DNA of 64,000 bases from Sphaerolaimus hirsutus (Eukaryota; Nematoda; Chromadorea; Monhysterida; Sphaerolaimidae): positions 4,219,504-4,283,503 of the forward strand of contig OZ038460.1 of assembly GCA_964036195.1 (NCBI GenBank), given 5' to 3'. Of the stretch, positions 1 to 13,433 are shown piece after piece (the first letter of the stretch is position 1; each line of letters begins with the position of its first letter). A program made the translations under genes and the position numbers. The notes under the pieces are model-generated. The model saw only the letters and a list, made by a program, of their open reading frames with translations. It was not told the origin of the DNA and did not search any database.

Positions 1-747
1 GTAGAAATTTTGTGCGCATTTCCCCACCATAATTACCAGGTATATTAATTAACAATACAATAGCCAATCTCACTATGGCGTGGCGCCTACAAATCGGAGT
101 TGTTAAACTACTGGTATTTTTGGAAAGCGTAAGTACAAACTTAAGCGTAAATACACTTTCCAAATCTTGCAAACTCACTTAGGTAGTGAAATAGCACGTA
201 GTGGCCCACAACTTTTAGAATGGGACGATTTTGTTGAAATGTAATTGAGGGGTGAATGAACGACTATTTATCATGGGTGGAATTGTAAGGGTTTGCAGAT
301 TTATGTTATATAAGGGATGACCATTTTGTAAAAAAATCGTTGTTTTCAAATGCCAGCATTAATACTGCGGTTTTTGAAATCGCAGCCAAACATTTTAGTA
401 CTAATTCACTAAGTGTTTTGCAAATTTTATCACGCCATTTCAAATACATATTTATTGACATTAGTGGCTCTATTCATTGTTTTTGTGACATTTTGTGCCG
501 AAGGTTCCATTTTTTCATGCTAATGTGTTATTAAAAAACAGTGATATGCTTGTGTATGTGTGTATGGAAATATATGTCGTTTCACATGCTTCCGAAATAT
601 GAAACATCACTTTCATTGCATTAGCCCTCTCTTCTAAGCTCATTTGAGCATGCCCTATTACCATTGTCAACGTAACAAACATTCGATGAAAGACGATATA
701 TGTACACTGTCCACAAAAATGGATTTTTTTGGCCGAGACAACCACTT

Positions 748-1608
748 AAGCCGGAGTTACAGCATAGCTACAAATAGGAGGTGAAGCGACAAATACATTG
801 TCGACAAATAAAAATACTCAAGAACGCGTAGAGATATCCATCCCCAAATTGTAATGTTTAAAGCACTAACCGATATCTACATCCAGGGACGTAGCCAGGA
901 TTTTTGAGCGGGGGGGGGCGGATTGTATACGGATTGTAGGCGGCGCCCCCCCCCCTAAAATTTGACCCCTGTGGTAAAGGAATGGCGCCTTGGCGCCAGC
1001 GCCATTCGTAGGCGCGACGCCATGGCGCCGTTGGCGTTTGAATTGGCGCCAAATAGTGCTGTACTCGTATGTATTTTACATACGTATACAGCGCCATTCT
1101 GAGTGCTTTTTTGGTCCTAAACCACAGGTATGACTAAAATATACTGTGCAGTGCCGAAATGCGCGCTTGCAAGCAAAATTTTTCCGAACTGCTGACAAAA
1201 TCGCTTTACGAAGGTGCCATTTCGGGCATATTTTCTTGTCCGACCCGGGAAGGGGGGGGCGGCCGCCCCCCCGCCCCCCTGGCTACGTCCTTGTCTACAT
1301 CGTGTCCAAACATTATACAAAAAGCTCCAGTAGTTCATCAGATATAAATCAAAATAAAAAATTCCGCTATTTGTCGGCAACATTTCACGTTGGAATTGCC
1401 AATAAATAGCGAAATTTTTACTTTCAATTTATATTTCGAAAACTACTGGAGCTTTTTAAATAATTTTTGGCCACTATGTAGATATCGGTTACTTCTCTAA
1501 ACATCTGAATTTGGGTATGGATATCTCTAAGCGTTCTTGAGTATTTGTAATTTGTTCACTGTATTTGTCGTTTCAGCTCCTATTTGTCATTGTGCTGTAA
1601 CTCCGGCT
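748..1608. repeat. palindrome interrupted by a hAT element
   Basis: The arms are about 748-880 and 1480-1608; AAGCCGGAGTTACAGC pairs with GCTGTAACTCCGGCTT, and AGAGATATCCAT with ATGGATATCTCT. The hAT 884-1293 sits at one arm end. Confidence 0.65.
884..1293. mobile_element. hAT-type MITE, CAGGGACGTAGCC termini
   Basis: Termini CAGGGACGTAGCCAGG and CCTGGCTACGTCCTTG with the exact 8-base duplication TCTACATC (876-883 and 1294-1301). The interior is GCGCCATGGCGC-rich with G/C runs. It is inserted into a larger palindrome (748-1608). Confidence 0.85.
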
Positions 1609-1922
1609 TTATGATGCCCTATGGTGCCGCAGCAAACACATGGCTGTATGAACAAACTAAGGTTCTGAAAAAATTATTTCGTCTATTTTATTGTTTCTGA
1701 AAAAACGGGGTCATTCAAAAAAATTCCATCCCTTATAAAATATATTAGAATGAATAATGAAATAAATTCTAGAATATACGTAATAACAGATGCCTTTTCA
1801 CAATTCACATGCCAAAACACATTTGAAACACAGGAAATCATTGTTTTTTTTGTGTTTCTGTATGCAGAAAACATAAGCTCACATCATCACAAAATTTGTT
1901 GCAATTAGGTATGCAGCAAATA

Positions 1923-2843
1923 TACATGGTCGGGCTGAAAAGTCCCCGGGCAGTGCTCGCCATTCGCGCTAGGGGTAAGCTACACTCATAAAATTTCAAC
2001 ACGTTAATATGTCAGGTGTTTTGAGTTTTCACCCAAAATTTCGCCCCTCTAGCTCCACCCACTGCGGAACTGTGGGGGTTACAATTTCGGTCATTTTGTA
2101 CTGATGTACAAATGGTGCTCTAGCTCAACGCTGCTTTAAGTTGTGATCATGAAACTTTGGCTAGTGTAAGCCACCAGTGTTGGCAATGTGCCAGCACTAA
2201 CCAACATTAGCTATTATATCATAAGCCTAGTCCATATTGCCATTACTGTCACTACTCTCACTACCAAATTCATCATTCTGCCTCTACGGTTGGTCAATAC
2301 AGGTTAATACAGGAGGCGTTTTTCATGCACACTGCTGTTAAACACAGGTAATCTGTCCACTACAGATTAGTAATGAAACACAAATGAAATTTAATTGACA
2401 TAATAATTTACTGCACATTTCAAAACAACATTAAAATCACTGCAATACAACACGATCTCAGATGATCACCAAAAACATCCATCACAGTTCCCACGTTTCT
2501 TGCACATCACCCTGATCTGCATATTAATTTTACCTTAATAGCAATGATGTTGATGAAAGTGTTGAATACTATCAGCACATTGTCAACACTGGTGTCTTAC
2601 ACTAGCCAAAGTTTCATGATCACAACTTAAATCAGCGTTGAGCTAGATCACCATTTGTACATCAGTACAAAATGACCGAAATTGTAACCCCCACAGTTCC
2701 GCAGTGGGTGGAGCTAGAGGGGTGAAATTTTGGGTGAAAACTCAAAACACCTGATATATTAATGTGTTAAAATTTCATAACCGTAGCTTACGCCTAGCGT
2801 GAATGGCGAGCACTGCCCGGGGACTTTTCAGCCCGACCATGTA
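1923..2843. repeat. 0.9-kb palindrome
   Basis: The outer arms (1923-2200 and 2570-2843) are near-perfect inverses, for example GGGCTGAAAAGTCCCCGGGC and its complement. No coding sequence. Confidence 0.75.
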
Positions 2844-3296
2844 CAATGACTTAGAAACATTACAACACGGCAAAATGAAGCAATGAAGCAAAATGAAAAC
2901 TGAAAATAATATCAAAACAAATATAAAAACAAAATCACCAACCTCATCAAAGTTTCCCCAATCATCCATGGTGTTTTCTATCTTTTAATCCTTAATTAAG
3001 TCATGCTTCTGAGCCGACCAATTAATGTAGACTAATGAGCCAAATTATTCATTTAGTTTATAAAAGTGAATACTGCAGCTTCGGGGGCATTTTGACGATC
3101 ATTTTTGAAGGTAAACAAGATTGTGTAAACACAAATTTCACCGTAGATAGTTTATTTATTTAAATAAACTCGTATGTATGATTTATTGCTATACAATTCT
3201 CCGGAATCAAACAGTCCAAATGAAGCGAGCACGCCATTTTTATCAAAGTCAAATTCGCAACGGAAAGTTGGCACTGATCCAAATAAACCTGACGTA

Positions 3297-3505
3297 TTAT
3301 ATTCGGCGGACTGCAAGGTATGCGCAGAATCTTACCACACTTTAATGAATAAAATCTTGTGATAAATTTCATAATTATTATCCTAATATTGTGAAAACGA
3401 AATATTCTGATGAAAAACCGTACAACTTTTGGTTCATTATTCAAATGGTTTATGGTAGGTTTCCATGGTAGGTTATGGTGGTAAGTGCGGTATCTGCCGA
3501 GTATA
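3297..3505. mobile_element. short MITE, TATTCGGCGGACTGC / TCTGCCGAGTATAG ends
   Basis: About 80% identical by eye to 7944-8147 across ATGAATAAAATCTTGTGATA and TGGTTTATGGTAGGTTTCCA. No coding sequence. Confidence 0.6.
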
Positions 3506-3813
3506 GTTACATGTCGGGTAAAAATTCGTAATTAAAAACTTATTACTACGAGCTAAGTGGAATCTGTTCAATGAAGTTCGAAATGAACTAAACAAATTTG
3601 ACACAAAATCTACTTTTAAAATGTCCTAAATTCTATAGCAATAAGTCACTCGAGTTGACGCGCTGGTGGGCGGGAAGTAAATTTGTGGCGTGTAAGGAAT
3701 TCGAATGAATTGAACTGCGAGTGAAAATTCTAAAGCAGTGATGAATGAATGAAAACAATGGAGATTAGATACGCATGGTGGATAAATTGATTACTCAGTT
3801 AGAGCAATATAGG

Positions 3814-4221
3814 TACCGTATATCCTCGAAATATCGCCCCTCAAAATGGACACTATGAATTTATAACCCCCTCGAAACCCCCCCCACCAATTGAGTGTAA
3901 AGAGAACATACATGACAAAAGCTGCGGTTTGTGATCCGGGCAATGCAGAACACACGTTGAAAACAATGACTTTGTTACGTTAGAACAGGGGTTATACCAA
4001 TTACATACTTATAATACTTGTATAAGTGTATAGACTGTTATACATGTTGCTTATGTTTGCATTTTTCTACGTTACAAACAACAAATTAGTACTGGGAGTT
4101 CGAAAAAATTTCTCACGAAATGATAACCCCCTCCCCCCTCGAAATACCCCCCTCGTTTAACCCCCCTCAAAATTCTCACTCTGAAAAAAAAACCCAGGGA
4201 GTATTTCGAGGAAATACGGTA
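3814..4221. mobile_element. TACCGTATTT-type MITE, C/G-run subfamily
   Basis: TACCGTATATCCTCGAAATA ... TATTTCGAGGAAATACGGTA with long C runs next to the ends; likely TA target. Further members with these ends: 7285-7740, 9785-9946, 11787-12226, 13021-13433, 22809-23216, 33191-33440, 38393-39426, 44922-45007. Confidence 0.75.
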
Positions 4222-4347
4222 ACTCCTTTTCTACTCTTCTAAATGTGTACATCACATAAATATTTACCTAAATAAAAACAAAATAGGTACATGTATTTGA
4301 TGTTTACCCATTAAAAAAATAGAAACGAAATTATTCAATGTAGAAGG

Positions 4348-4751
4348 TACCGTATTTCTTCGATCATATTGACCGCCAATGTATTGTTTCATAAGCGGTT
4401 TTGGGGGGTCAATGTAATCGAGCACGGCAATGTAAACGAGCACGGCAATATATTTTTCAGATCGTATTCATGATTTAAGTGCAATTAGTGACATAAGTGC
4501 AAGTCATTGTCATTTTGTGACATAACGCTGATCAATACCGTATGAGTAGATAAACATAGGCAGAACAGACGGTGTGCATAGGTATGGCGGCAAACATCAA
4601 AATATAAATCGGATCATGCAACATCAATTTTTTTCATACGGCAATGTATTCGAGCACGGCAATGTATTTTTCAGATGCTCGATAGACCCGCCAAAGTAAT
4701 CGAGCACGCCAATGTGAATGAACACGTCAATAAGATCGAAGAAATACGGTA
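4348..4751. mobile_element. TACCGTATTT-type MITE, ATTGACCGCC subfamily
   Basis: TACCGTATTTCTTCGATCAT ... ATAAGATCGAAGAAATACGGTA. Interior units resemble AATGTAATCGAGCACGGC. Confidence 0.7.
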
Positions 4752-5024
4752 CATCAATATAAATTCAAAAATACAAAGCCACGAGATTATCACTCTATAC
4801 AAAGCGAGAAAAAATGATCGAGGTTTAATGCACCCGACAATTTTTCTCGGCGACCCCGACTAAATGTCTACAGAGTTCAGTTCAAGTGTTTCCACTTTGG
4901 CTTTAAAATTATCCATATTTGAAGTATTTAGGATCTTCAATGCCCGTCCGCATACCGATTTGTCAATGTCAGCTTTGTATACTCCCGTGAAATGACACTT
5001 TGTTCCCACACACACACCCTAGTT

Positions 5025-5476
5025 CAGGAACGTACGCAGGATTTTTGAGCGAGGGGGCGGATTGTATACGGAGCCAAGCGAACGGGGGGGGGGCGGCGCC
5101 CCCCCCCCCTAAAATTTGTTCCTGTAGTAACCGAATGGGGCCATGGCGCTGGCGCCATTCATTGGCGCAAGCGCCATGACCCTATTGGCGTTGGCGCCAA
5201 CGCCAACGTGTACCATGCATATAGTACCTATTTGTGCCTCAAGTTATGGTACCGGCACTGCGTTGAGGGCGTTTGTAGTGGTTATTTCACTCTGGAAAGT
5301 AAAAATGAATTATATATAACGTGCAGTGCGGAAATGCGCTTGCGCGCAAAATTTTTGCGAGGTGGGTACAAAATCGCTACACAAAGTGCCATTCCTGGCA
5401 AAAAAAAGTTGTCCGGCCCGGGAACGGGGGGGGGGCGGCCGCCCCTCCCGCCCCCCCCCCCCTGCGTACGTCCCTG
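5025..5476. mobile_element. hAT-type MITE, CAGGAACGTACGC termini
   Basis: Same family as 884-1293, exact 8-base duplication CCCTAGTT (5017-5024 and 5477-5484), GGCGCCA-rich interior. Confidence 0.85.
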
Positions 5477-6391
5477 CCCTAGTTGTCATCAAAATTCGTG
5501 GCAACTTAATTCTGGTTAGTGATGGAAAAAGCGCCAGGATTTTGGCGCCAAGCGCCACAAGCGCCATGGCGCTGTTCCGAACCCCAGCGTCAAGCGCCAA
5601 TGGCGCCAGAGAAAAATGGAACCAGCTTGCGGACGAACCGTTCCTTGAACTTGGTCACAGTTGAAACAGACAGCAAATGTTGCCCGATAACGTGGGCTGC
5701 CCTAAGCCCAAGCCTCTAGGACGAATCGAGAAAATTAAATCCCGGTACAGGTGACGTTCGGACACTATAATTTCAAGCCATTCTGAAAGTCACCTTCAAA
5801 TGCCCACGATGCGGAGCCATTCGAGGAAGGCGCTACACACACTACCTAGTTGACAACGTTACCAAATGACAACTTTTCTGGTTCCCATTCCAATTCAAAG
5901 CTTGCTGACGATTACGCATTATTGTATTTATAAAAATATGAATACTTCACCACCGGCCTTTTACATTGACATACGCAATATTTTTCAACACTATAGCTTA
6001 ATTTGCAACATGATTAAACACTTTTGCATTTGAAACTTGTTCGTCGGCTGGTTAGCAAGCTTTGAATTGGGATCGGAACCAGTTGACATTTGTTGTTGTT
6101 AACCAGTGTGTGTAGGTCTAAAAGTCACATTTAACGTATAAGCTCATAAAATTTTATATTCTTAGTTGCACTCAAGGAAAATCATATATTCAATATTCGT
6201 CACTAAATTTCATGTTTAGCAATTCATCAAAAATCATTCTGAGCGGGTTTACTCTTGGAATATGAAACGATTTTGCTCACAAGTGAAATTTGAGTTCGCA
6301 TGTATTTACTACAGAAACAAAAGACGACACACGCTTTATAAGTCACTACACAAATCTCAAAACAATGAAACTAGCAAAACTGATGCTTCGA

Positions 6392-6584
6392 TAGGGTTCA
6401 AACGGGATCCCGAATCCCGAGAATTTTCGGGATTTTGCAGTTCCGATCCCGAACCCGACTGAAATACCAATCCCGATCCCCATCCCGAAATCTCGAAATT
6501 CAAATTCCGATCCCGATCCCGAAATCTCAGAATATTTACCAATCCCGATCCCGACCCCGATAAGTCAATCCCGGTTTAACCCTA
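6392..6584. mobile_element. hAT-type element, TAGGGTTCAAACGGG termini, CCCGATCCCGA repeats inside
   Basis: Terminal TAGGGTTCAAAC / GTTTAACCCTA and a near-exact 8-base duplication TGCTTCG(A/C). The interior is a run of CCCGATC-type short repeats. Confidence 0.65.
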
Positions 6585-7943
6585 TGCTTCGCCAGGTTTT
6601 TCCTAGGATATGTCCCTGAAATGACACATTTCTCTTTTCTCTAAAAATCAATTTTAACAGTTAAAAAGTCTGGCCATTCCTACAAACAATTATCTCATAA
6701 ACAGAAACGTTGCCTAAGCATCAGATAATCCTGGAAGGCTTTGGAAACCAAACTTTGGGTTTTTATGTAAAATCCATATTCTTTTGGCTTTGAGTGACGT
6801 TTGAAAAATACCAACTGATCCAACATTTAAAACTTTGTCAGTCAAAAAAAAATGGATAGACTGATGCATTTGCTAAGAAAACAATTAAAAATCATGAACA
6901 AACTCTTTCACATACATTAACAATATCTTTCACATGAAAATTCAAATAGTCATAATTAAAATTTACTTCCCTCATAAAAAATTGGTTTTTTAATACAAAT
7001 TTCTTGTGATTTTTTACCTGCTACAGACACATTGCATACTAACACCATTTAGTAAATCTGGAGTACACCTTTGAATAGACATGAATATTTATTCTTACTA
7101 TTTACCTATTTATGCGGCTTCAAAGGCCCAACTGTTGCTCAGTGAAGTAAAAATGGTTTTGACCCTAAGCTTAAGTTCAATGGGCATATTTACTTTCCAA
7201 AGATGCTTTATAAATCTTTGGCAAGCAGACAATCTTTATGCACTATTTGAATGTCGTTTATCATGCAACAGCAGAGGTTCGATATACCGTATTTCCTAGA
7301 AATACCCCTGGGGGGGTTTATGTTTCCACAATGGATTTTTTTTTTGGGGGGGGGGGGTAAACGAGGAGGGGGGATGGGTATTTGAGCAGAGGGTTATTAT
7401 TTCACCAGAATTTTCTTAAACTCCAGGAAAATACTTATTATTTGTTTGTAATGTAAGCAGACGTTGAAAAGTGGTACAATAACCGCCATGTACATACAAG
7501 AGACTACAAACTTGAATAAGTATGTATTTAGATGATATAAACCCTGTTCTAAAGTAACTCAGCAATTGTTATAACGTGTGTTCTTCATTCCCCGGATCAC
7601 AAACCGCAGCTTTTGTCATTTACGTTCTCTTTACACTCAATTTGGGCAGGGGTATTTCGAGGAGGGTATTTCGACGGGGATTTCGGCTTCGGGGAAGGGG
7701 GTTTAATTCGGGGGGGGGGGGATTTCTGAAAAATACGGTAAATAGTAAGGGAGACATTCAGTGCTTCTGAGTAGGTAGCTGATAAAATTAGAGCAACAAG
7801 GCAGAATTGCATAAATAATATTGAGCAAAAATTAAAATAATCAACAATCACTGAAAACTTAATCGGCATAAATAACCTAGAGCGCAATATGTTCCCCGTG
7901 GAGACCCCCGAATGACCACACCGAAAATGGTGCTAAGGTGGTA

Positions 7944-8147
7944 AACCATGATGGTATATTCAGCGGACAGCAAAATATGCGCGTATCCTACCATTATTTA
8001 GTGAATAAAATCTTGTGATAAATCTCGCAATTAATTATTCCATAGTAAAAACGAAATATTATGATGAAAAACTGTATAATTTTTATTTCACTATTCAGAT
8101 GGTTTATGGTAGGTTTCCACACTAAGTGTGATGTCCGCCGAGTATAG
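7944..8147. mobile_element. short MITE, sister of 3297-3505
   Basis: Ends TATATTCAGCGGACAGC and GATGTCCGCCGAGTATAG; shares the interior with the copy at 3297. Confidence 0.6.
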
Positions 8148-8149
8148 GC

Positions 8150-9780
8150 AATTAAAACATACCTATCTAATTTCATAAGGTGAGATCAAAAACTATCTCT
8201 GAAACCTCGGATAAAGATTACTTCAAGTAAACACAAATATATACACAAGCATCCATGCTTTACCTGCAAGAATGCATTCGACCAGAATATCCGCTATTAA
8301 TTGCGGCTTTTATTTAGATTGAATGAAAAGAAATCAAGTGGAATCAAGTATAGAAAGTGCAAAAAATTCAGAAATGACATAATCGTAAATGAATACTTAG
8401 CATTGAAGAATCTCTGGGATATTTATATTTAAAAGATATAAAATAATAGGATTTTTATATTTATATTATTACCACGATTTTCCAGAAATATTTTATTTTA
8501 TTTTAATTTTGAGAGACTTTCCGTGATGTAAAAAAATATCAGAAAGTATTTAAAAAATATCGCATTTAAATTATTTTATATTTTTCCAGGTTTTTCCAGA
8601 GAGATTTAATTATCTGTTTCTTTCAGAGATTTTCTGAGATTATTTTATCTTTCAAAATAAACCAAAAAAAAATTTTCCAATGCTATCCCCACTTTGCCAG
8701 TGGAAGCCATTGAATTGAGTCCAAACGGAAACATTTTGCGGGGATTCTGAACCGCAACTATTTAGTCCATTGGCGTCTTAGACATGTCAAAGCAATTTTA
8801 TGTATTGTAAGATTGGAGCAGAAAAATTTAGATTAAGCATAGCTAAGTTAAGGAAAAGTTAAAGTTCCAATGTATTTAAGTTGGCGTATGCAGAACTGGA
8901 TTTGCAATATCGTAATTGCAAAAGGGAACATCTCGAAGAAAAAAATTACGCTTTTTCTGTGTGTAAATGTATGTAAATGAAGTACTGATCAGTATTTACC
9001 TAATCCTGGGTGGTAAGAAAGGTAAAGCTTTTTGTGAGGCACTTAAAATTTTGCTCAGCTTTGCACACTTAAACAGGATCCACATTTAATATAAATATCA
9101 TCTTGGTAGGGGAGAACTCTTGAATGACACAACTAGAGTGTCGTTTTTTGTTTTGTCAACCTTTGTTTTCCATTTTCTGTTTTTCTCCATTTCGGTTTTC
9201 CAAAGGCAATCTTTTGCCAAAAGCAAAATCAAATCCAGCTCAACTTTCTGTTTTCCGTTTCAGCCAAACTGGTAAACCTACATGCACGTTTTCAATTATG
9301 TGATTTTTTTGTTTCCAGCGAAATTTTTGCAATTTTTTCACATTTCCGGCAAAATTTCTACATTTTTTTTTCCTTTTGCAAATTTTGTGTTCCATTTTCC
9401 GTTTTCCATTTTTCTGTTTTCAGGCAAGTGAAAAAAAAGTACCTATGTTTCGTTTTCCGGCAAGTGCAAAAAATTTGCTATTTCCGTTTTCCGTAAAAAA
9501 AATCCTCCCCGCGGGACAAATCTGATGAATACTTGTATTTATTTTTATATGTAAACACAGAGATCAATCTGATTGACACAGCTGAGGGGAAAAATTTGCA
9601 AATAAATAGATCAGAAAATGTGTGCAGGGGTTTCAAGCCAAGGATTTTGACATCGTAAAAACGTTCAGGCAGATCGTAACTCGCATTACCGCGAATAGAG
9701 AATGCTATAAAAACCGGGGTGAGGTGGTCCGGGTATTTATATATTAACTAAAATGCAAAAATGAGCCATAGTGGAAAAAG
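8150..9780. other. gene-free AT-rich stretch
   Basis: No coding segment or intact element is seen. 9140-9500 is a run of diverged TTTTCCGTTTTC / CATTTTCTG units. Confidence 0.4.
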
Positions 9781-10802
9781 TGGATACCGTATTTCCGCGA
9801 AATACTCCCCCCACTCAAAAGACCCCCAGGTCTAAGCCAGCTTTAGGAAAAAACACCTCGAAACAGCCCTCCCTCGATGAACACCCCCCTCAAAATACTC
9901 ACTCTGAAAAATAAACACCCTGGGGGTAGTTCAAGGAAAGACGGTAGATATAAGTATAAACAGACAAGAATACAGTGGTATTCAGGATTTTGACATAGGA
10001 ATCAACTAAATTCAACTAAATTTTGGTTAATAATTATGTGATTTCAGCTTTTCTATGTGATAGAGCATAGTGAATTAACTATAGTAACACTTAATTTTCA
10101 CTGTTTCTGTTAAGTGTGATGCTTTTAAAATTATTTTTGTGTTATTTAGTTGACATTCAGTTGACACAAATTTGCGATGTCAACTAGTGTGTGTGGGCCG
10201 TTTATACATAGGACAAGAAACAAAAAATAGAATGATTGACACATAGCTAAAGCTGAAAATTGACGCATGGTCTACGCATGCGCATAGGTCTGCACATACA
10301 CAGATTTCAGGATGTGTTACTTTGTGTTATCCACCCTACTAGGGTTGGCAAGCGATTTTTAAATCGTAGCACCTGGTAACAAAGAAAAAAAATCGCTAGC
10401 AAAAATTTTAGTAAAAGCAGAAGTAAAATACAGAAGTTCGCGCACGCGTTGAGTGGTTTTATTGTTTGATAGTTTTTGAAACAAATTTGGTGATGTAGCA
10501 TTACTTTCTGTATGTTTTAGCAAGTATGTGGACCATTGAAGTATACATAGTTCTGTTTTCATATAAAACATGTGTTCAAACATTTATGCAAACACATTTA
10601 TGTTCACTTCCAAAATGATTTAGACAGTGCACACTCTCAGCAAAAACGTGTAATTTCTGCCAAAAAAAATTGCAAATGGTCGATGGAAACTTATTTAAAA
10701 AATATTTATTAATAAACTTATTTATTTTAAATTTGAAAATAACCTGATTTCAAGCTTTTCCAACGCTCTACAATAATTGTATTACCACAGAAGGCATAAG
10801 AG

Positions 10803-11256
10803 TAGGGTTCAAACGGGATTGACTTTCCGGGATCGGGATCGGGGTTGGAATTTTGAGTTTTCGGGACCGGGTTCGGGATTTTTTTGAGACAGCGGGATCG
10901 TGATCATCGGGATTGGTGTCTCGGGATCGGGACCGGGATTGGCATTTTTTGGGGTCGGGATTGGGATTTTTGAAAAAGTTACCATATTGAAAAAATTTCT
11001 CTAATTTACTACAAAAATGGGTCTAAAACGCACATCAACGCCAGAAAAGTGGCATAAATTGAACATTAGAGGTTTATGTTCACATTTCTTAATGCAAAAA
11101 TGATAGTAAAAAAGTTGACAAATTTTCTGCGATCGGGATCGGGATTGATGAAAAAAGTTTTTTGAGATTTCGGGATCGGGATCGGGGTGTCGAGATCGGG
11201 ACCACCAAACCCTGAAATTTCTCGGGATTCGGGATCGGGATCCCGTTTGAACCCTA
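10803..11256. mobile_element. hAT-type element, TAGGGTTCAAACGGG termini
   Basis: Same family as 6392-6584, with GGGATCGGGAT repeats inside. Duplication CATAAGAG / CATAAAAG (7 of 8). Confidence 0.7.
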
Positions 11257-11426
11257 CATAAAAGAACACTGGCTAGCAATTTATATGACTTTTAGTTTCA
11301 TCTATATCCCAGAGGAGATTTCAAAGAAAAATAGGACTAGATTATCTTGACTCCAGCCATTCTTTAAATGAATTCATTTTCAATTGGCTAGCTTAAAAAT
11401 ATAGCAAAATTTAGATATTTTATTAT

Positions 11427-12710
11427 TACCGTATTTGCTTGAATAATCCCCCTGGGGAATTATTATTTTGCCAGTCTTTTTGGAGGAGGAACTATTCGAG
11501 GGGGAATTATTAAATCGTCAAAACTTTGAAGCATGTTTCTATCAACTCATTTCATGAGAAATGCTTTATTAACACAATAACGTGCCATTTTTGTTAAAAT
11601 TGGGCACAATAAATCGAACAAATCATTTAAGGAGGGGGGCGGTTACTCAAGGGGGAATTATTATTCCCTCACTCGTCTTACTGAGGGAAATTATTCAAGG
11701 GGGGAACTACTCAAGCCAGGGGTATCTTGAATTTTGACCCTCCGAGTGGTTGGATAGATAGCAAATCGCTCCTCCGGAGGGATAGATACCGTATTTCCTC
11801 GAAATACCCCCCCCCCTCGTTTGACCCCCCCCCCTCTCGAGACCACTATGAAACAATCACCCCCCCCCCCTCGAAATACCCCCCAAATTGAGTGTAAAGA
11901 GAACGTACATGACAAATACGGCAGTTTATGTTCTGCGTAGTGCAGAACACACGTTAAAACAATGTCGGAATCACGTTAGAAACAGTGTTTATACCATCTA
12001 CGTACTAATATTAGTCTACAGAACCTTATAAATGGCAGTTTTTTGTTGCATTTTTCGACGTCTGCGTACGTTTCAGACGACAATTTCGTACTTGGTTTTC
12101 AAAATTTTCTTGTGAAAGAATAACCCCCCCCCCTCGAAATACCCCCCCATCGTTTAACCCCCCCCCTCCTCTCGGGACCACTATGAAACAATCACCCCCC
12201 GGGGGGTATTTCGAGGAAATACGGTAGCTGAAAAATTTTCTGGGGGGGGGGGGTTGGGGGGGGTTTGGGGGGGGGGGTTGTGGTGGTTCGATATATAGGC
12301 TTTTTCGGGGCATAGAAGAAGAAAAGGGAGAAAAATCGCTAAAAGTAGGTGTAAAATAGCTCAAAATGGGTATACAAGAACATATAGTACTTAAAATAGC
12401 TGAAAATAGGCAGTTAGACGCATGAACCAGTGATTTTGGAGGTGAAAATCTATATATAGTATGAAAAATAGCGATTTCGAGCGAAAATTTAGGGTATAGT
12501 TTCTGAAAAATCGCTCCAGATAGGTAGATAGCTGGGCGATTTGGGGGGGGGGTTTAGGGGGGTAGTAGCCCAAAATTTTGCCTCCGGGATAGATAGATAG
12601 CTCAGCGGCCTCCGGGATAGATAGATAGCTGGGCGGTTTGGGGGGGGGGGGGTAACCCCCCCCCCAACCCCCCCCCCCATTCAAGACCCCTGACTCAAGC
12701 AAATACGGTA
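11427..12710. mobile_element. TACCGTATTT-type MITE, AATAATCCCC subfamily, with a nested member
   Basis: TACCGTATTTGCTTGAATAA ... CTCAAGCAAATACGGTA. A C-run subfamily member (11787-12226) is nested inside. G runs at 12240-12290 and 12540-12680 could form quadruplexes. Confidence 0.65.
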
Positions 12711-13433
12711 TATTAGTATATGCCCCCCCGTTCGCCCGCTCCCCTATAACACCCCCCCCCCGTTCAAAAATACTGGCTATGTCCCTGAACCGGCCCTACA
12801 CCATACAGTGATTAGCATTCCAAAGATTCAAAATATAAGAATATGTAAATTATATTTCATTTGCTTCCATAACATTTTTTTGTATTATAATAATAAAATA
12901 TAAAAATGTCGTATACATTATTACACTTTTGCCGAGTTTCTTCAGAGATATAACAAGCGAAGCACAAATGCAAATGAACAAATGCTAACAGTGATGCAAC
13001 GCTGACTGGCGTTAAGAATTTACCGTATTTCCTCGAAATACCCCCCTTGAATAAACCCCCCCCTCGAAATACCCCCAGGTGTTTTCGAGTTGAGGAAAAA
13101 ATACCCCCACCCTCAAAATACCCCCCGTCTTGAATGATGTACATCATGTATACAATGTACATGATGTATTTATTGGGATCGAATCTCATCGCAGCTATAC
13201 ATAAATACAGTAGTTTATATAGCTATACGTTGTATGTTCTACGTTTGTATGTCCTAATATGTCCCGTTTGGTGACGTTTATCACCACTTTTGGGTATGTA
13301 AAAGCCCATTCTTTACTACGGTATTTACGTAATTTTCTGGCGAATCAATAACCCCCCCCCCCCCTCGAAATACCCCCCTCAAAATTTCCACTCAGAAAAA
13401 AAAACCCTGGGGGTATTTCTAGGAAATACGGTA

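Noticed and set aside
12026..12702. Long Pro/Gly-rich open frames
   Set aside because: They are translations of C and G runs inside TACCGTATTT-type elements.
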